A stretch of 64,000 nt of DNA from Aquatica leii (GCA_035610365.1 CM069432.1:264489177-264553176), one strand, 5' to 3'. Counted from the stretch's first letter, positions 44,961-57,495 are shown. The notes: a model not told the origin generated them from the letters alone. Program-made: numbers and translations.

Positions 44961-46045
44961 GAACGCAAGTATTCGAGATAAAAGTAGATACAGAAGTATA
45001 TTCATTACCTTAAAGTTCGATTTCTATCTCCAACGCCCTCTAGGGAGTTTAGTTTTATTTCATTTCTTGTCAAGACGTCAAACCGTCAACTACTGAAAAT
45101 CGTGCTTGAGATGGTATCACCTCTTAATCTTATAACATAGGCGTTTATGGAAATGCAATTATAATTTGAAACCGCATTTCTAGTAGTTTATTCATCACAG
45201 GGTAAGCTTTTCTTATTAGTTTTTTAGAATTCTTTGGTAATTTCCTTCTTAGTTTGATAACATGTACCGCCACGTTTTGGCTGCATCTTTCGATGTATTA
45301 TCGATCGATGAGGGGTTAATATCGACAAATACCATCATGGAACGATTATAATTCTGGAAGGCCTACGTTAAAACTAAAAACGAAGTCTTGACAAGAACTT
45401 TTCACCGACATTCTACTCCTTATGCGTCAAGCAACAATATCAGGTTTTACTTATTGTCTGTAACAGCATGCGATAACCGAATTTTTATGTCTAATTTCTT
45501 TTAGTATTAAGTAACAATTACGATTTGCTGTTCATAATTATTTCAGGTCGACTCAACGAGGAAAACGTTTTTTTGGGCAAGTACTGGAGTGTGGGCAAGT
45601 TTTATTTAATTACAGTTGTGTCAGAAAGGTCTCTCACGAAATTTTGCTTGTTCTAACTTACGTAATTACAATAATTGTTCCAATACCACTGAGATATTTT
45701 CATTAATTATTTTGTGTATCGCATCCTGTGAACCATAGATATTGGTTATGTCATTTTCTACGCTATCGACACCCTATGCGCAAACCTATGTATTGTGTGT
45801 TGCCGATACTTCTGGCATTTATGTACTACAAACTTTCTTTTGCTCGTTGTTAATAATCTACGTTATTACATTAAAGTTGTTATACATACTTATCTTTTCC
45901 TTTTTTGTTTGGTTACACAAAAACCAGTGTAACAAGGATTACGGACCTGATTTCGTTACAAGCTTGGACCTTTTGTCTTGATCGAAACAAAAGTTTTACT
46001 TAGAAAGATTTGGCTCACTTTAATTTCTATTTTTGTGAACCTACC
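44961..46045. other. Interior of deleted Gypsy, no recognised domain
   Basis: AT-rich. The plus-strand frame 45742-45981 (79 codons, hydrophobic) has no recognisable motif and is probably chance. Confidence 0.4.
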
Positions 46046-46740
46046 CTATCTCCGACTAGTGTGAGTTGGCCGTGCAAGGTTCGTAAGACCTATAGCTTGT
46101 AACAGTGTAGCAGAATTAAGAGAACAAGTAGCAGGAATAGCAGAACAGACGGAAGTAGAAATCTTGCTAACAAAGGTTACCAATTGCTCTTGAACTTTGT
46201 CACTGGTTTTTGATGAGAAGTTAAATGAATTACGAGATTTGATGTTCGACTCCAAACGCTTACCTAAAGATATTAATTGACCGATAGATGTGATCTCAAT
46301 CAAAGCTAACAGAAGTTGTTAGAACGGCATTAGATTTCAGCGAATGATCCGAGCTGCACTTGCTCTGAGACCAGTTCCGGTAGCCGAAGAAAGAGGTATC
46401 GCACGGTGGTGACAAAGGTACCAATGGATTCGTAAGGTCTCATCGTACGGTTGCGAATGGTCTCTATCAGACGATCATCGTAGTCTAAAGGCAAAAACTC
46501 TGACTTCAACTAAGCAACATCATTCCACGACCGTAACGAATTTTGATTTGTTTTAAAAACAAGAATGGCTTTGCCAGATAAAACTTCAAAAGCTGAGAGA
46601 AAAAGTTGATGTTGTGAAACACCACGAGATAGGCACAATTCGTCAATACAAATTACAAATTCAATAAGTAAAGAAGGATCTTCACCAGAAAACGAAACAT
46701 TCCAATTTCCTAAGTTCATCTCTAAACCAGAGTTCGAAGA
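46046..46740 (-). pseudogene. Gypsy Gag relic
   Basis: Frames 46510-46719 (WNVSFSGEDPSLLIEFVICI, LSGKAILVFKTN) and 46046-46303 (ITSIGQLISLGKRLESNIKS) are consecutive parts of a Gag with an R/K-rich linker. A frameshift separates them. No zinc knuckle follows because the element is deleted from about 46040 leftwards. Confidence 0.65.
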
Positions 46741-47033
46741 AGTAAGAACTAGTCACGCTTAGTCTAAAGAAAACATAACTAACACACTAAAACTTAAAAA
46801 AAAACTAATCAAATCAAAAACCCACCACGTGTCTGCCTAGACGTTCAAATAAAATTAAAGTAAGTCAATAACTAATGTAGTCAAGCCAACGTACTAAGTA
46901 GTAAAAAATAAGCGAATTACGAAGTCAGGTCTTGCAACGACACCAAACAAAACAAAGCAAAACTTTGGGCAAGTCGAACTCGCTAAGATAAAAAATAAAA
47001 GGATCAATAAAACTCTAGGTAGTAGAATTATAA

Positions 47034-47034
<1 letters not shown>

Positions 47035-47076
<42 letters not shown>
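47035..47076. repeat. (CA)21 microsatellite
   Basis: Uninterrupted CA dinucleotides in the leader of the minus-strand Gypsy, 8 bp from its primer-binding site. Confidence 0.95.
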
Positions 47077-47078
<2 letters not shown>

Positions 47079-47083
47079 GTCGA

Positions 47084-47101
47084 GCCCCACGTTGGGCGCC
47101 A
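47084..47101 (-). promoter_or_regulatory. tRNA primer-binding site of Gypsy retrotransposon
   Basis: On the minus strand TGGCGCCCAACGTGGGGC lies 4 bases inside the LTR end at 47106. It would pair with the 3' end of a tRNA ending in GGGCGCCA, probably a lysine tRNA. It fixes the orientation of the element. Confidence 0.8.
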
Positions 47102-47105
47102 AATT

Positions 47106-47373
47106 TGTTACAAGCGTTTTCTTGCAACAAAAGTTGCTAACGACTAACCCAGTTAAATTCGGAGATTTTGGTCGTAAGCTTCGTGATGCTAAGTTATAAA
47201 GCAAATGAAAAAGGCGCCGAAACGATAAATCTATCTAACACTGAATCAGAATAATTGACAAGACATTAATTATAAAGACAACTATGTTTTTTTTTCGATA
47301 AGAAGAGAAGAAGAGGTTAAAAAAAGCCATTATGTAAGCAAGGCAGAATTATGTACGTATGTAGCGACAAACA
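47106..47373 (-). repeat. LTR (5' LTR of minus-strand Gypsy)
   Basis: The 268-bp partner of 44146-44440. It abuts the primer-binding site on its left. Confidence 0.75.
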
Positions 47374-47392
47374 GTAGTTCTATAAATATCAC

Positions 47393-48270
47393 AGTACAAA
47401 GATCATATTCGGAAATGCGAGTAATCACGGAACGACCGGTTTCACCATTGTAGACTAAACCACATGAACAAGGAATTTGATATACACCTTGAGATAAAAG
47501 TGTAGGAAACTCGTCTTTGGGAGACGGAAGACTCTGAGAGATTTTGCCTGTCGAGTTGAATATGGGTTTAATACCATTCTTACATAGAAGTTTCCCTATT
47601 TGATCTGTAACCTTGTAAACGTAGGGTAAAAAGAAAAATTTTTTTATGTCAAGGTGTATACCAAATTCCTTGTTTATGTGGTTTAGTCTACATTGGTGAA
47701 ATAGGTCGTTCCGTCATTACTCGCATTTCAGAACATGTTCGTTGTATAAAAAAAAGCATATTTATAATTCTGCGCTTGCTGAACATCATTGTACTACAGG
47801 TCACAAGATAGATTTTGATAACGTTTCTGTGATTGCCAAATCATTCTTTTTCAACAGGAAATTCCGAGAGAACATAGAAATCATCGAACACCCCAATAAC
47901 TTCAATCGTGATCATGGTTTCGAGCTATCCCCTTTTTTTCTTGTCTATTTCTTCTTAATTCACTTCTACGGAGTTTATAATCTGGCTTGCTTCACAAGTT
48001 GATTACCTAACTCCGTAATGGTTCTTTGTTAGATTTTCGTTTGCTTTTTCAAGTTTACCTTTTTGTTTCTTACCTTTTCTGAGTTAAGAATCTACCTTGG
48101 TTCACAAGTTGATTACCTAACTTTTGAGAAATTCTTAGTTAGATTTCGATTAGATTACGAAAGTGGGCGAAACGTTGGCAACTTCGGTTACAACATTGAC
48201 ACGGTCAAAACCCGGAAGATATTTTTATGTTAATATAGACTCCGGCCGTGGAAGCCTTCGCTATTACACC
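47393..48270. mobile_element. Penelope-like element fragments, head to head (locus 4)
   Basis: 47393-47636 is a minus-strand piece of the family seen at 11.3-15.6 kb, covering the start of the GIY-YIG region and its upstream linker. From about 47647 to 48270 the same family reads on the plus strand: the nuclease (47650-47940), tail, half of the hammerhead-like core (GTGGGCGAAACGTTGGCAAC) and the terminal CCGTGGAAGCCTTCGCTATT. The left copy has lost its own tail. No target duplication was identified. Confidence 0.8.
47742..47960 (+). pseudogene. PLE GIY-YIG nuclease fragment
   Basis: The frame includes CTTGHKIDFDNVSVIAKS and ENIEIIEHPNNFNRDHGFEL, matching the C-terminus of the other PLE proteins. 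The upstream part (LVYIGEIGRS) is in another frame. Confidence 0.8.
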
Positions 48271-48960
48271 AAAAAAATGTGTTCTAACTCACCCTATGCA
48301 ATTTTCACAAAAGCAGCGAGAATAATACACCCATTTATAACAGATGTTTGTGAAATTTTTAGAAGTGAAAACGTCGTTGGGCGCTTACATTAAAACATAC
48401 TTGTGAAGTGTACCACAGACACCGGAAAAATGGTTTTCCTTCCGTTGAAAAATTCTAGCTGTCAAAAGCAACCACTCTATGGCGCATGACTGTCATATCG
48501 AAAAGTGGGCGTTCCGAGAACAAATTTTATACTCGAAAAATTTTTAACATAATATCTGTTCTGAGACAAAACAGTCTTAAAAAGGGGACAATGAATCGTT
48601 CCCGAAGTTTTTGGAACTTTCGAAACAATTATCAAAAAAGATGGAATGTTCTAGATCCCGATAAAATAAAAATATAAAAGGTGTCCGAAAGAATTTGACG
48701 TTTAGTTTAATCAGAAATCCGAAGTATAAGAAACACAAACGCGTTTAAATGAATACAACGTGTAAGTAAACGTGTTGTTAAAAGAAACAAGTGCATTAAA
48801 TGTAGATAAATTCAAACAAAAGTTATTCGAGGACATTGTTTATAAAATACAAATTACTTTAAGTTGTTTTTTTTTTAATATCGTTACGCTTTTTAAATGT
48901 TAGTTAGTTTAGTTAAAAATTAGTTATATTTATAATAATCATAAAGAAAAAAAAATTAAA
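48271..48960. other. Spacer before the LINE
   Basis: No gene recognised; the small open frames here have no motif. The LINE 5' untranslated region may begin near the A-rich stretch at 48960. Confidence 0.4.
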
Positions 48961-49025
48961 TAAACAACTAAATTAAAAAAAAATAAATAAATAAATAAAT
49001 AAGTAATAAAAAAAGAGGAAAAGGG

Positions 49026-49815
49026 ATGAATAAAAGAGAGAAAGAGGAAGAGGAAAAAGAAAGGCAACAAATATTTGAAAGAGGAAAGAAAACAATAAGA
49101 TCACCAGACATTAAAAAGATATCGGAGGAGAGCGAAGGAAAAACCTCAAGAACAGAAGGAGGAAGGAAAGAAATGGAGGAGTTAAAAGAATTAATGAGAG
49201 AAATGATGAAACAGATTGAAGAAAATATGCTAGGAATAAGACAAGAAATCAAAGAAATGAAAAAAGAAATGGGAGAAAAAGAAAAGAAGTGGGAGAAAGA
49301 AAAAGAGAAACTGGTAGAGATAATAGAAAAACTGGAGAAAAAGCGGAAGACGAGGAAAGATGGAAAAGAAAGAATAATATTGTGATAAAGGGGTGGAGAC
49401 GTGAAAAACCACAAAAAGATTTAGCAGTGATGCTGGAAGAAAAATTAAATGAAAAAGTAGAGGTGAAAAAAAGTGACAGTAATAAACAAAGAGAAGAAAA
49501 AATGAGATGGTGGTGGCGGAAATCGGAGGATGGGAGGAAAAACAGAAGGTAATGGCGGAGAAGAAGAAATTAAAGAATACAAGAATATATATAAGTCACG
49601 ATTTGACATGGGAGGAAAGAAGAGTGCAAAGAGAAATAATGAACATAGCGGTGGAAAAAAGAGCGGAAGGAAAAAGAGTATGGGTAGGGTACAGAAAAAT
49701 GGAGAAAGACGGAGACAGATACATATGGAACGACAAGGATAGGGGACTGAGCAGAGATAGAGGAGAGAAATTGGGGAACCAAAGGCAAAAAACTAAAGGG
49801 CAAAGGGGGTGGTAA
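49026..49815 (+). pseudogene. LINE ORF1 protein (coiled coil, RRM-like, C-terminal domain), frameshifted
   Basis: ATG at 49026. Residues 1-115 form a Glu/Lys coiled coil (ELMREMMKQIEENMLGIRQE). A frameshift near 49350 leads to RKNNIVIKGWRREKPQKDL, the first strand of an RRM-like fold. Another shift near 49500 leads to KNTRIYISHDLTWEERRVQR, the start of a C-terminal domain, ending with RVWVGYRKMEKDGDRYIWN. This order matches L1-type ORF1 proteins, which are RNA-binding trimers. The gene is broken into three frames. Confidence 0.75.
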
Positions 49816-49920
49816 AGGAGAGAAAGTTGACGAAATGGCAAAGAAAAGGAATAATGAGAGATGGAAATGGAAAAGAAAAAGAAAGAAGAAAAAAGAAAGT
49901 AAGGAAGAAGCACAGGGGAG

Positions 49921-52900
49921 GTGAGTGAGCTGAGAGTATTGTTTTGGAACGTAGGGGGAATAAAAAACAAGCAACATGATTTCTGGAAGTACATCAAGGA
50001 ACAGGATGTAGTGGGATTACAGGAAACATGGATGGAAGAAAAAGGATGGGAGTGGTGGAAAAAAGAGTTGCCGGAGGAATTTGAGTGGGTGGTGCAACAT
50101 GCAGAAAGAGAAAAGAAAAAAGGGAGAGCAAAGGGGGGTATAATAACGGGAATAAGAAAAAAATGGTTGAGCCAGGAAAAGAAAGAGAAAGTGCAACAGA
50201 GAAGAGGAGTTGTAGAAAGGAACATACAGTGGGGAAAAACAAAAATAAAAGTAGTGACGGTTTATAGCAGTAGAATGAAAAAGACAAGGAAAAACACAGA
50301 AGAGATGATAGAAGAGAGGGAAGAGGGATTGATAATAGTAGGAGGGGACTTCAACGCAAGAATAGGGGAAGAGGGGGGAATACAAGAAAGAAAAGGGACG
50401 GGAAAGAAACAAACAAAGGACAAGGTGATAAATAAAGAGGGAGAAGAATTGCTGGAATTGTGCAACGAAAAAGGGTGGGAAATAATGAACGGGAACAGAG
50501 AAGAAGATGGAAAGGGGGAATTTACGTACATAGGAGGAAGGGGAGAATCAATAATAGATTTTGTAATGACAAATGAAGAGGCCGCAGAAAAGGTAAAGAC
50601 ATTTAAGGTGGGAGAAAACGTAGAGTCAGACCATCAACCACTGGAATTGACAATGGAAGGAAGGGAAAGAGAAGAGAGAGAGGAAGAGGAGAAGTACATA
50701 ACTAAAAAAAAGTGGACAGAAGAGGGTATAAAAAGATATAAAGAGAGAATAGGGAAAACGGTATGGATACGGAAGGAATTACAAGAAAGTGTAGAGGAAA
50801 TGAGAGAGATGATGGAGAAAGCAACAGAGAGAGTCAGATTTAGAAAATGGAAGGGGAGAAAACAGGATGGAAGAAATGGTGGGATAAGGAATGCAAGGAA
50901 GCAAAGAAAAATGCAAGAAGAGAAGACAGTGGAAAACAGGGAGGAAAGAAAAAGAAGAATAGAAAGAAGCAGTAAAAATATACAAAAAAACATGCGACAG
51001 AAAGAAGGAAGAAAAAAAAAAGAAACAAGAGGAGCAGAGCAAAGGAACAAAAACAGAAGAAGATGTATGGAAGTACCTAAAGAACAGAGGAAAAAAAACA
51101 TGACGACAAAGGGAATAAAAATTAAAGAATGGGAGATATATTTTCGGAACCTGTTGGGAGGGGAAGAACAAAAGCAGAAAAAAGAAAAAAGAAAAGACGC
51201 GGTAGTAAGACAAGAAGAAGGAGATAGGGATAGAATAAGTGAAGAAGAAGTAATGGAGGCGATAAAGAATATAAAAAAAGGAAAGGCGACAGGAGAAGAT
51301 AGGATACAAGGAGAAGAGTGGATATACGGGGGAGAAAGTGTAGCAAAAAGGATGACGGAAATACTAAACAAAATATGGAAATGGGAAGGATTTCCGGAGA
51401 GATGGAGAGAGGGAATAAAATGCCCAATCCATAAAAAAGGCGAAAAAATAAAGTCAAGAATTATAGAGGGGTAACATTATTGAGCACGGCATACAAATTG
51501 TACGCGACAATACTGCAAGAAAGACTACAGAAGGAAATAGAGGAAAGAAGTTTGGTACCAGACGGACAAGCGGGATTCAGAAAAGGAAGAAGGGCGATAG
51601 ACAACATATATATACTGAAACACTTAGCAAATAAAGAACTAAAAAAAAAGAGGGAAAATGGTGGCACTATTCGTAGATCTAAAAGCTGCTTTTGACAAAG
51701 TGAATAGGGAAAAGCTGTGGGAATATATGAAAAGAAAAAAAATAAATGAAAGATTAATACAAAGAATAGAGGAAATCTACGAAGAAACGAGGAGCAGTGT
51801 TAAAGTGAATGGGGAAGAGAGTGAGAAATTCATCACAAAGAGAGGGTTGAGGCAGGGATGTCCACTGAGCCCAAGCCTGTTCTCAGTATATACGGGGGAT
51901 CTGGAAGAGACAATGAGAGGACAACAGACAGGAGCGATAGTGGTAGGGAAAGCTAAGGTATGGTCGTTGGCGTATGCGGATGACATAGTGCTGGTGGCTA
52001 AGGAGGAAAAGGAAATGAAAGAGATGATGAAAACGCTAGAAAAATATATGAAAAAAAAAGAAATTGAAGTAAACACGGAGAAAACAAAGATAATGATATT
52101 TAGAAAAGGAGGGGGGAAAAGAAAAAGAGAGGAGTGGATATGGAGTGATGAGAAAGTGCAACAAGTGAAGGAATTTACATACCTGGGCTACACGATGAAA
52201 CAGGATAATAAAGAGGGAGAACACATAAAGGAAAGGGTGAAGAAAGGAAACAGGCTAATAGGACAAGTCTGAGGTGTGGGGGAAAGAGTATTCAAGATGG
52301 ATATAAAAAAAGAAAATTGTTGTTTGAAAAATTAATAAAGGGGGTGGTAATGTATGGAGCGGAAATATGGGGCTGGAATGAGTGGAGGGAGGTAGAGGGG
52401 CTACAGGAAAAATACTGGAGATGGGTGTTAGGATTGGACAGGGATACACCGGGGTATATTGTGAGAGAGGAGGTACAGATAGAAAAAATAAGGGTAGAGA
52501 CAGGAAAAAGAGCAATAAAATACGAGGAAGAAATGAGGGAAAGAACAGATTGCAAAATACTGCAAGAATGTTGGAAAGAGATAAAGGGAGGGAAAGTGAA
52601 GTACGGGCAGGAGGGCAGAGAAGAGTATTACAAAAGAAACGGATACGCGAGTGAAGAAGTGGAGAGATTAAGAGAAGAGGGAGTAGGGATAAGGAAAGAA
52701 ATAATAAGGAGAGATAGAGACATCGAAAAACAAGAAAGATGGACAAAGATAAAAGAGGGCAGATATAATAGGAATTATAAAGATATCAAGGGTGAAGGAG
52801 TGCCGGAATATTTAAAAGATAGAGAGATTAAAAGCAACAAAAAGAAAAAAATGGGAGCAAGGTTCAGATGTGGCAACGAGGAGTTAGGGAACAAATATTG

Positions 52901-53067
52901 GAAAGAAGAACCAGAAAAGTTGTGCAGGCTATGTGGAGAAGAAACGGAAGACGGAACTAAGAGAAGAGGTGATGAAAATAGAGGAAATCTTAGATGAAAA
53001 CGGAAAAGGAGCGGAATCGATAGAGGAAGTATGGAGCAGGAGGAAAAAGTTAAGGGGGGAGAAGGGT
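49921..53067 (+). pseudogene. LINE ORF2: AP endonuclease, reverse transcriptase, C-terminal finger
   Basis: The first frame (49921-51474) starts with the APE fold: VLFWNVGGIKN, GLQETWME, VVTVYSSRM, VGGDFNARIGE, and the SDHQPLEL end of the nuclease. A frameshift near 51445 enters NYRGVTLLSTAYKLY of RT; another near 51657 enters ALFVDLKAAFDKVNREKLWE. The catalytic box LAYADDIVLVA is at about 51966-51998, after GLRQGCPLSPSLFSVYTGDL. A TGA at 52270-52272 and a shift near 52315 precede the C-terminus (GVVMYGAEIWGWNEWREVEG). The final CRLCGEE is half of a CCHC finger whose partner residues are deleted. An AP endonuclease nicks DNA and RT primes from the nick. Confidence 0.88.
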
Positions 53068-53140
53068 TAAGAAAATGTATTAGATATGTATATATAGCAC
53101 GATCAAATTTGTAAGCCAAATGGCAACGAATAAAGTTAAA

Positions 53141-53142
<2 letters not shown>

Positions 53143-53196
<54 letters not shown>
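53143..53196. repeat. (TA)27 microsatellite at the LINE 3' end
   Basis: Pure TA dinucleotides directly after GTTAAACT; also the left border of the 53197-57495 unit. Confidence 0.95.
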
Positions 53197-53200
<4 letters not shown>

Positions 53201-56200
53201 AAAATTGTCATCGTGGCACCATAATTGGGTATTCATTGTTATTGTGGCACCCAAAAATACAAAGAGGCACCCAAGTTTGGGAGCCACAGTACTTTTACAT
53301 TAAAAATTTTTCTAGAGCTTATCAACACTTTTTAAGCTCGTACGCAAAAAATTGCTTGGGAGCCATTTTGTCAATTGGTGGTCAGATTTATACAGTTTGG
53401 TTCATTCATAATAAGACAGAGGGCGTTGTGCGATATACAGGTGTATATAATTTTGACGTATTGACTATATGGCACCCCGATAATTGTTGTAGATTGTGGC
53501 ACCATTTTTAGCGGCAACATTGTTGAACAGTGCGATATCGTAACAAAATAAATGTACTAAAATATAACTAGCGTAACTCATTTTGATTTAATAAAAACTT
53601 GATAATGCTTTTTGATATCAGTTATGTTTTTGTTTAATTATTTAACTATTTGATATTTATTAACAAAATAATCAATTAAAATATTTTAGATAGTTTTATA
53701 CTGTATGTATCAAAATTATTTCTAAATTTAAAAATATAATTTTACAAAGATTAATTAATATTAAACGTTCAATATTTGTTTTAATTAGTTTTTCATAAGC
53801 AATAATTTATGCTTATTTTAGCGTAGGAACTTTAACTTGTATATTATTTTCTATTTTAAGTTTCTTGTATTTGAAAATTGATTTTTGTAAATAAAATATA
53901 TTAGAACAAAAACTTATTAAACAAAAAATAAACAATTTTTTGTTGTTTAAATAACTATTATAATGCGTTAAGAAGAGTATTTTTTAAGTAAGTTTAAAGT
54001 AGTAAGTAAATGTTTTCCTAGTCATTTTGTTAGCTATTTTATGAAATTTTTACTGCACTTAAAAACAACCTAAATCATATTACTATCATTTCCATATTTT
54101 ATAGTTTTTATTTTTTTTTTCCAATATTTTTATTAGTTGTTGATAAACTGAAATGTACGACGTTTGCTTTCAAAAACTTTAAATTGTGATTCATCCCGTT
54201 CAAACAACTGTTTTTTGCTTCTAATTTGTATTTTCTGCAAGATTGATTCTAATTGAGTTTTTTTCTGTTTCTGCAGCATACATAAACGCGCGTCGTTTAT
54301 TACTTACTTTCTATAACTTAAACTGTTGTTACGGTAACTGTAGTGCTGTTGCATATGATTAAATAAATTAAAAAATAAATAAAAGATCGTAATATTTAGT
54401 ACTATAAAAAATTGTCTTTTGAAATTGTGTCATCTCATTAAATTTATTTTGAGGTTTAATAATTGTCACTTAGTTTATAGTCGAAATTGTTTAGTTTTTT
54501 TCTCTGTTCCTTTCATCTTAAACACAGGTGGCTAGCCAAATCCATAACAATGTCCCTAGAACTAGACACTAGCTTAAGTACTTCCAGGTTTTAGAATTCC
54601 AGTTCTTTATTGAAACATCCACTTTTTAATCATGTTTGCTAATTGTTTCACTGTTATAATATTTTTTAGTTGCATGGATATCTGATTAAAGATGCCAGGT
54701 TCTATAAGTTGTATTGATTTCTGACCCATTTTCTTATTTGGTTTTTGTTATACGGTTTTCCTTTGCTTTATCATGATTGTGATTTATCTTGTTTGTTGTT
54801 TTTTGTTATTAAATTGGTATATAAGTGTTGTAAACAAAAAATGTTATTTTTTGAAGATATTTGAAATTTAACATTTTTTCTTCAATGTAAAAAATAACTT
54901 TAAATTTAACAATCAAAATTATATTTTTGTTATAAAATGATACTACCATATTCCAATATACCTAACCAAATGTATATTATTTACAGTTATATTTGACTTT
55001 TCTTGAGCATTCTATAGATTTTCAATGTAAATGAACAAATATTTTTTATTAAATACTAAAATAGAAAACATCAGAAACAAGTTGTAGAATTTTAGAAATT
55101 GACAGCCACATCCTAAAAAGTAGTTACTTCTTTAAAGTTGCTAGACGTAAACATTGTCCACAAAGAAAATTTGCTACATTATTGATAAATGTAAATACAA
55201 ATTTAATATTAAAAAAAACGTATTTTTAGTTTTGTATTTTTAAACTTTCTGACTTTTACCTTTACTTTTTTCAGTATTTACCTTGATCCTTTCTGGTAAT
55301 TTTGTACGTACAAAACATTAGAAAACAAAACGAACAGTACATCTAACGTTTCCTATGACAAAGAATTGATGAACATGTATATCAAACCTACAATTTTAAA
55401 ATTATAATTATTTTAATAAAGTACTTAGTAAGATACCCACTGATGAGTATTAAAATCAATACACCATAATCTGCCTTTCTAAAAAGTATTAACCGAAAAT
55501 TACACTTTTAAGAAACTCAAAACACAGGATTATTTATTAACAGATCAAAAACTTTGCTACTAAATTTCGTAATTAATTATATTCATGCTTTTGTATTTTT
55601 AATTTTTTTTTTAAGATTTGACGTGAAACTTTACATTAACAGATAAATCCCCTAGTTCCAGCAAACCCTAACTCACAAACTAGTGCCCTAACTCAAGAAT
55701 TTAAATATGGAAAATAGGCCGAGCCACCCCTAATTTGAAGCGTCTTTCAAGTTTCTATGCGACAGTAAAAAGAAACTAAAATTTACGCAACGGAAAAATT
55801 TCGTCGGCGCAATACTGAAGAATGCCGCTAAATTACGCCATAGATCTTCCAAAATGTAAGGAAACGTTTAGAGCAGAATTTGTATTATTGTATGGAAGTT
55901 GGTTGCGCACAATTTGAGCATTTGTTGAACTAATAAAAATTTCTTCTGACGTTGAATTTTGATGTTTCAAATTTTTCTACACTTTTAAAATTTTTATAAA
56001 CTTAAAAACAATCATGCACACACGTAGAGAATCAAGAGACCATTAAAATCAGGGTTACTCGACCACCTTACTATAATTTTTGTTTTTGTTGGGGGTTATT
56101 GGGTTGACCTGACAAAATCAAATTTGACGCCAAAATGTGTCGTTCAAAAAGTCAAAAGTGGCGTGTTTTAGGATTTTTTCTAAACAACACCCCCACCTTA

Positions 56201-57495
56201 TGTAATCTAGAGGGTTGTTTTTTATGGGGACAAAAAAATAATAAAACTACTTTTGGCCTTGCTGTCGTATAGAGAATTAAAAGACCTTTTAAATGACAGG
56301 TCGTTTGACGCCCTTCTCTTGAATTAGGGGTTGCTAGATCTAGAGGGATGGTATGTCAATTTCAAGTTTGATATTTAAAGTTGTCTCCTAAAAATCAAGA
56401 ATCGGACTGTCTGAGTGTTTTTTAATAACTTAGTTTCCCCGCCTTAGTTAATCTAGAGGGTTGTTTTTAATAGAGACGAAAAAACATTGGAAAAAAACTA
56501 TTTTCAGCTATGCTGTTGCATAGAGAATTAAAAGACGCTTTAAATGAGGGGTCATTCGACCTCCTTTCCCTATTCAAATTCTTGTTTTAAGGGTTGCTGG
56601 AGCTAGGGGGTTGATGTGTCATTGTCACGTTTGAAATTTAAAGTTGTCTTTTAAAAATCAAGAATCGATCTGCCCGAGCGTTTTTTTAAGAACCTAGTCT
56701 CCCCACCTTAGTTAATCTAAAGGGTTGTTTTTAAAGAAGACGAAAAAGAATTGGATAAATCTATTTTTGGCCATGCTGTCGCATAGAGAATTTAAAGACG
56801 CTTTAAATGAAGAGTCATTCGAGTTCCTTTCCTTATTTAAATTTTTGAGTTAGGGGTTGTTGGAGCTACGGGGTTGATGTGTCAATGTCAAGTTTAATAT
56901 CTCAAGTTATTTACTAAAAATCAAGAATCGACCTGTCAAAGCGTTTGTTAAAAAACTAGATTCCCCCACTTTACTTAATCTAGAGGGTTGTTTTTTATAG
57001 GAACACAAAAAAATTCAATAAAACCACTTTCTGCCATGCTGTCCTCATAGAGAATTGCAGGTGGTTTTAAATGAAGGTTCGATCAACCCCCTTCCCTTAT
57101 TTAAATTCTTAAGTTAGAGGTTGCTGGGTTTAGAGGGTTGATGTGTCAATGTCAAGTTTGACAATTAAAGTTGTGTCCCAAAAGTGTCCTAAAGCAGGGA
57201 TGTTTTTTTTTCAAAAGCTTACTCCATATAAGCAGCATTATAGAAGTGAAATATCATATACATACAGTTTAATTAAAAACGAAATATTTACTAACTGGCA
57301 CCTTTACTATTTAATTTATATGACAACAATGTTGGGTGTCATTTACTATTTTAAACATGTATTTATATACAAATGAGTGCCATTTGCATCATACACATCG
57401 ATATGCCACAATGACATATATTATCAAAGAATTTATACACCCGGGTGTCTTTTATGCAATAGGTATGGTGGGTGCCACATAATTCAACACTTACG
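53197..57495. mobile_element. Anonymous 4.3-kb unit between two (TA)n tracts with inverted GTGGCACC ends
   Basis: Near the left end GTGGCACC or GGCACCC occurs at about 53212, 53244, 53265, 53471 and 53495. Near the right end the complement GGGTGCCAC is at about 57470, with weaker copies near 57372 and 57402. Both edges are pure TA tracts (53143-53196 and 57496-57521). This fits a non-autonomous DNA element inserted in a TA repeat, perhaps the tail of the LINE. No transposase is present and most of the interior is AT-rich without genes. It could instead be unrelated sequence between two microsatellites. Confidence 0.4.
55960..57185. repeat. Tandem repeat, about 4.7 units of 245-264 bp
   Basis: The anchor AGAGAAT recurs at 56026, 56271, 56523, 56785 and 57049, giving spacings of 245, 252, 262 and 264 bp. 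Other shared blocks are CTAGAGGGTTGTTTTT, AAAAATCAAGAATCG and GTGTCAATGTCAAG. The units are diverged, so the array is old. No coding frame is conserved. Confidence 0.88.

Larger units (their letters stand above)
44146..47373 (-). mobile_element. Internally deleted Gypsy retrotransposon with two LTRs
   Basis: Minus-strand order: LTR (47106-47373), primer-binding site (47084-47101), a leader with a (CA)n tract, Gag relics (46046-46740), then a jump to the integrase zinc-binding domain (44460-44960) and the second LTR (44146-44440). Protease, RT and RNase H are missing, so the element is an internally deleted relic. Confidence 0.82.
49026..53140 (+). mobile_element. Purine-rich LINE (APE-type non-LTR retrotransposon)
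   Basis: ORF1 and ORF2 follow each other on the plus strand and the element runs into a (TA)n tract, a common LINE 3' end. The sense strand is overwhelmingly A and G, giving proteins rich in Lys, Glu, Arg and Gly. Frameshifts and stops in both ORFs show it is not active. The clade is not certain; ORF1 has an L1-like layout. Confidence 0.9.

Noticed and set aside
45742..45981. Hydrophobic 79-codon plus-strand frame
   Set aside because: Looks like a membrane protein only because of T-rich sequence; inside a decayed Gypsy and without family signature.
46894..47130. Frame with a cysteine-valine run
   Set aside because: Produced by the (CA)n microsatellite.
48680..48700. GTGTCCGAAAGAATTTGACG as a solo mariner end
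   Set aside because: Only the first few bases resemble the mariner terminus; no TA-flanked partner.
49570..51457. Many long minus-strand frames rich in Ser, Phe, Leu and Pro
   Set aside because: They are complements of the purine-rich LINE genes; the open frames follow from the base composition.
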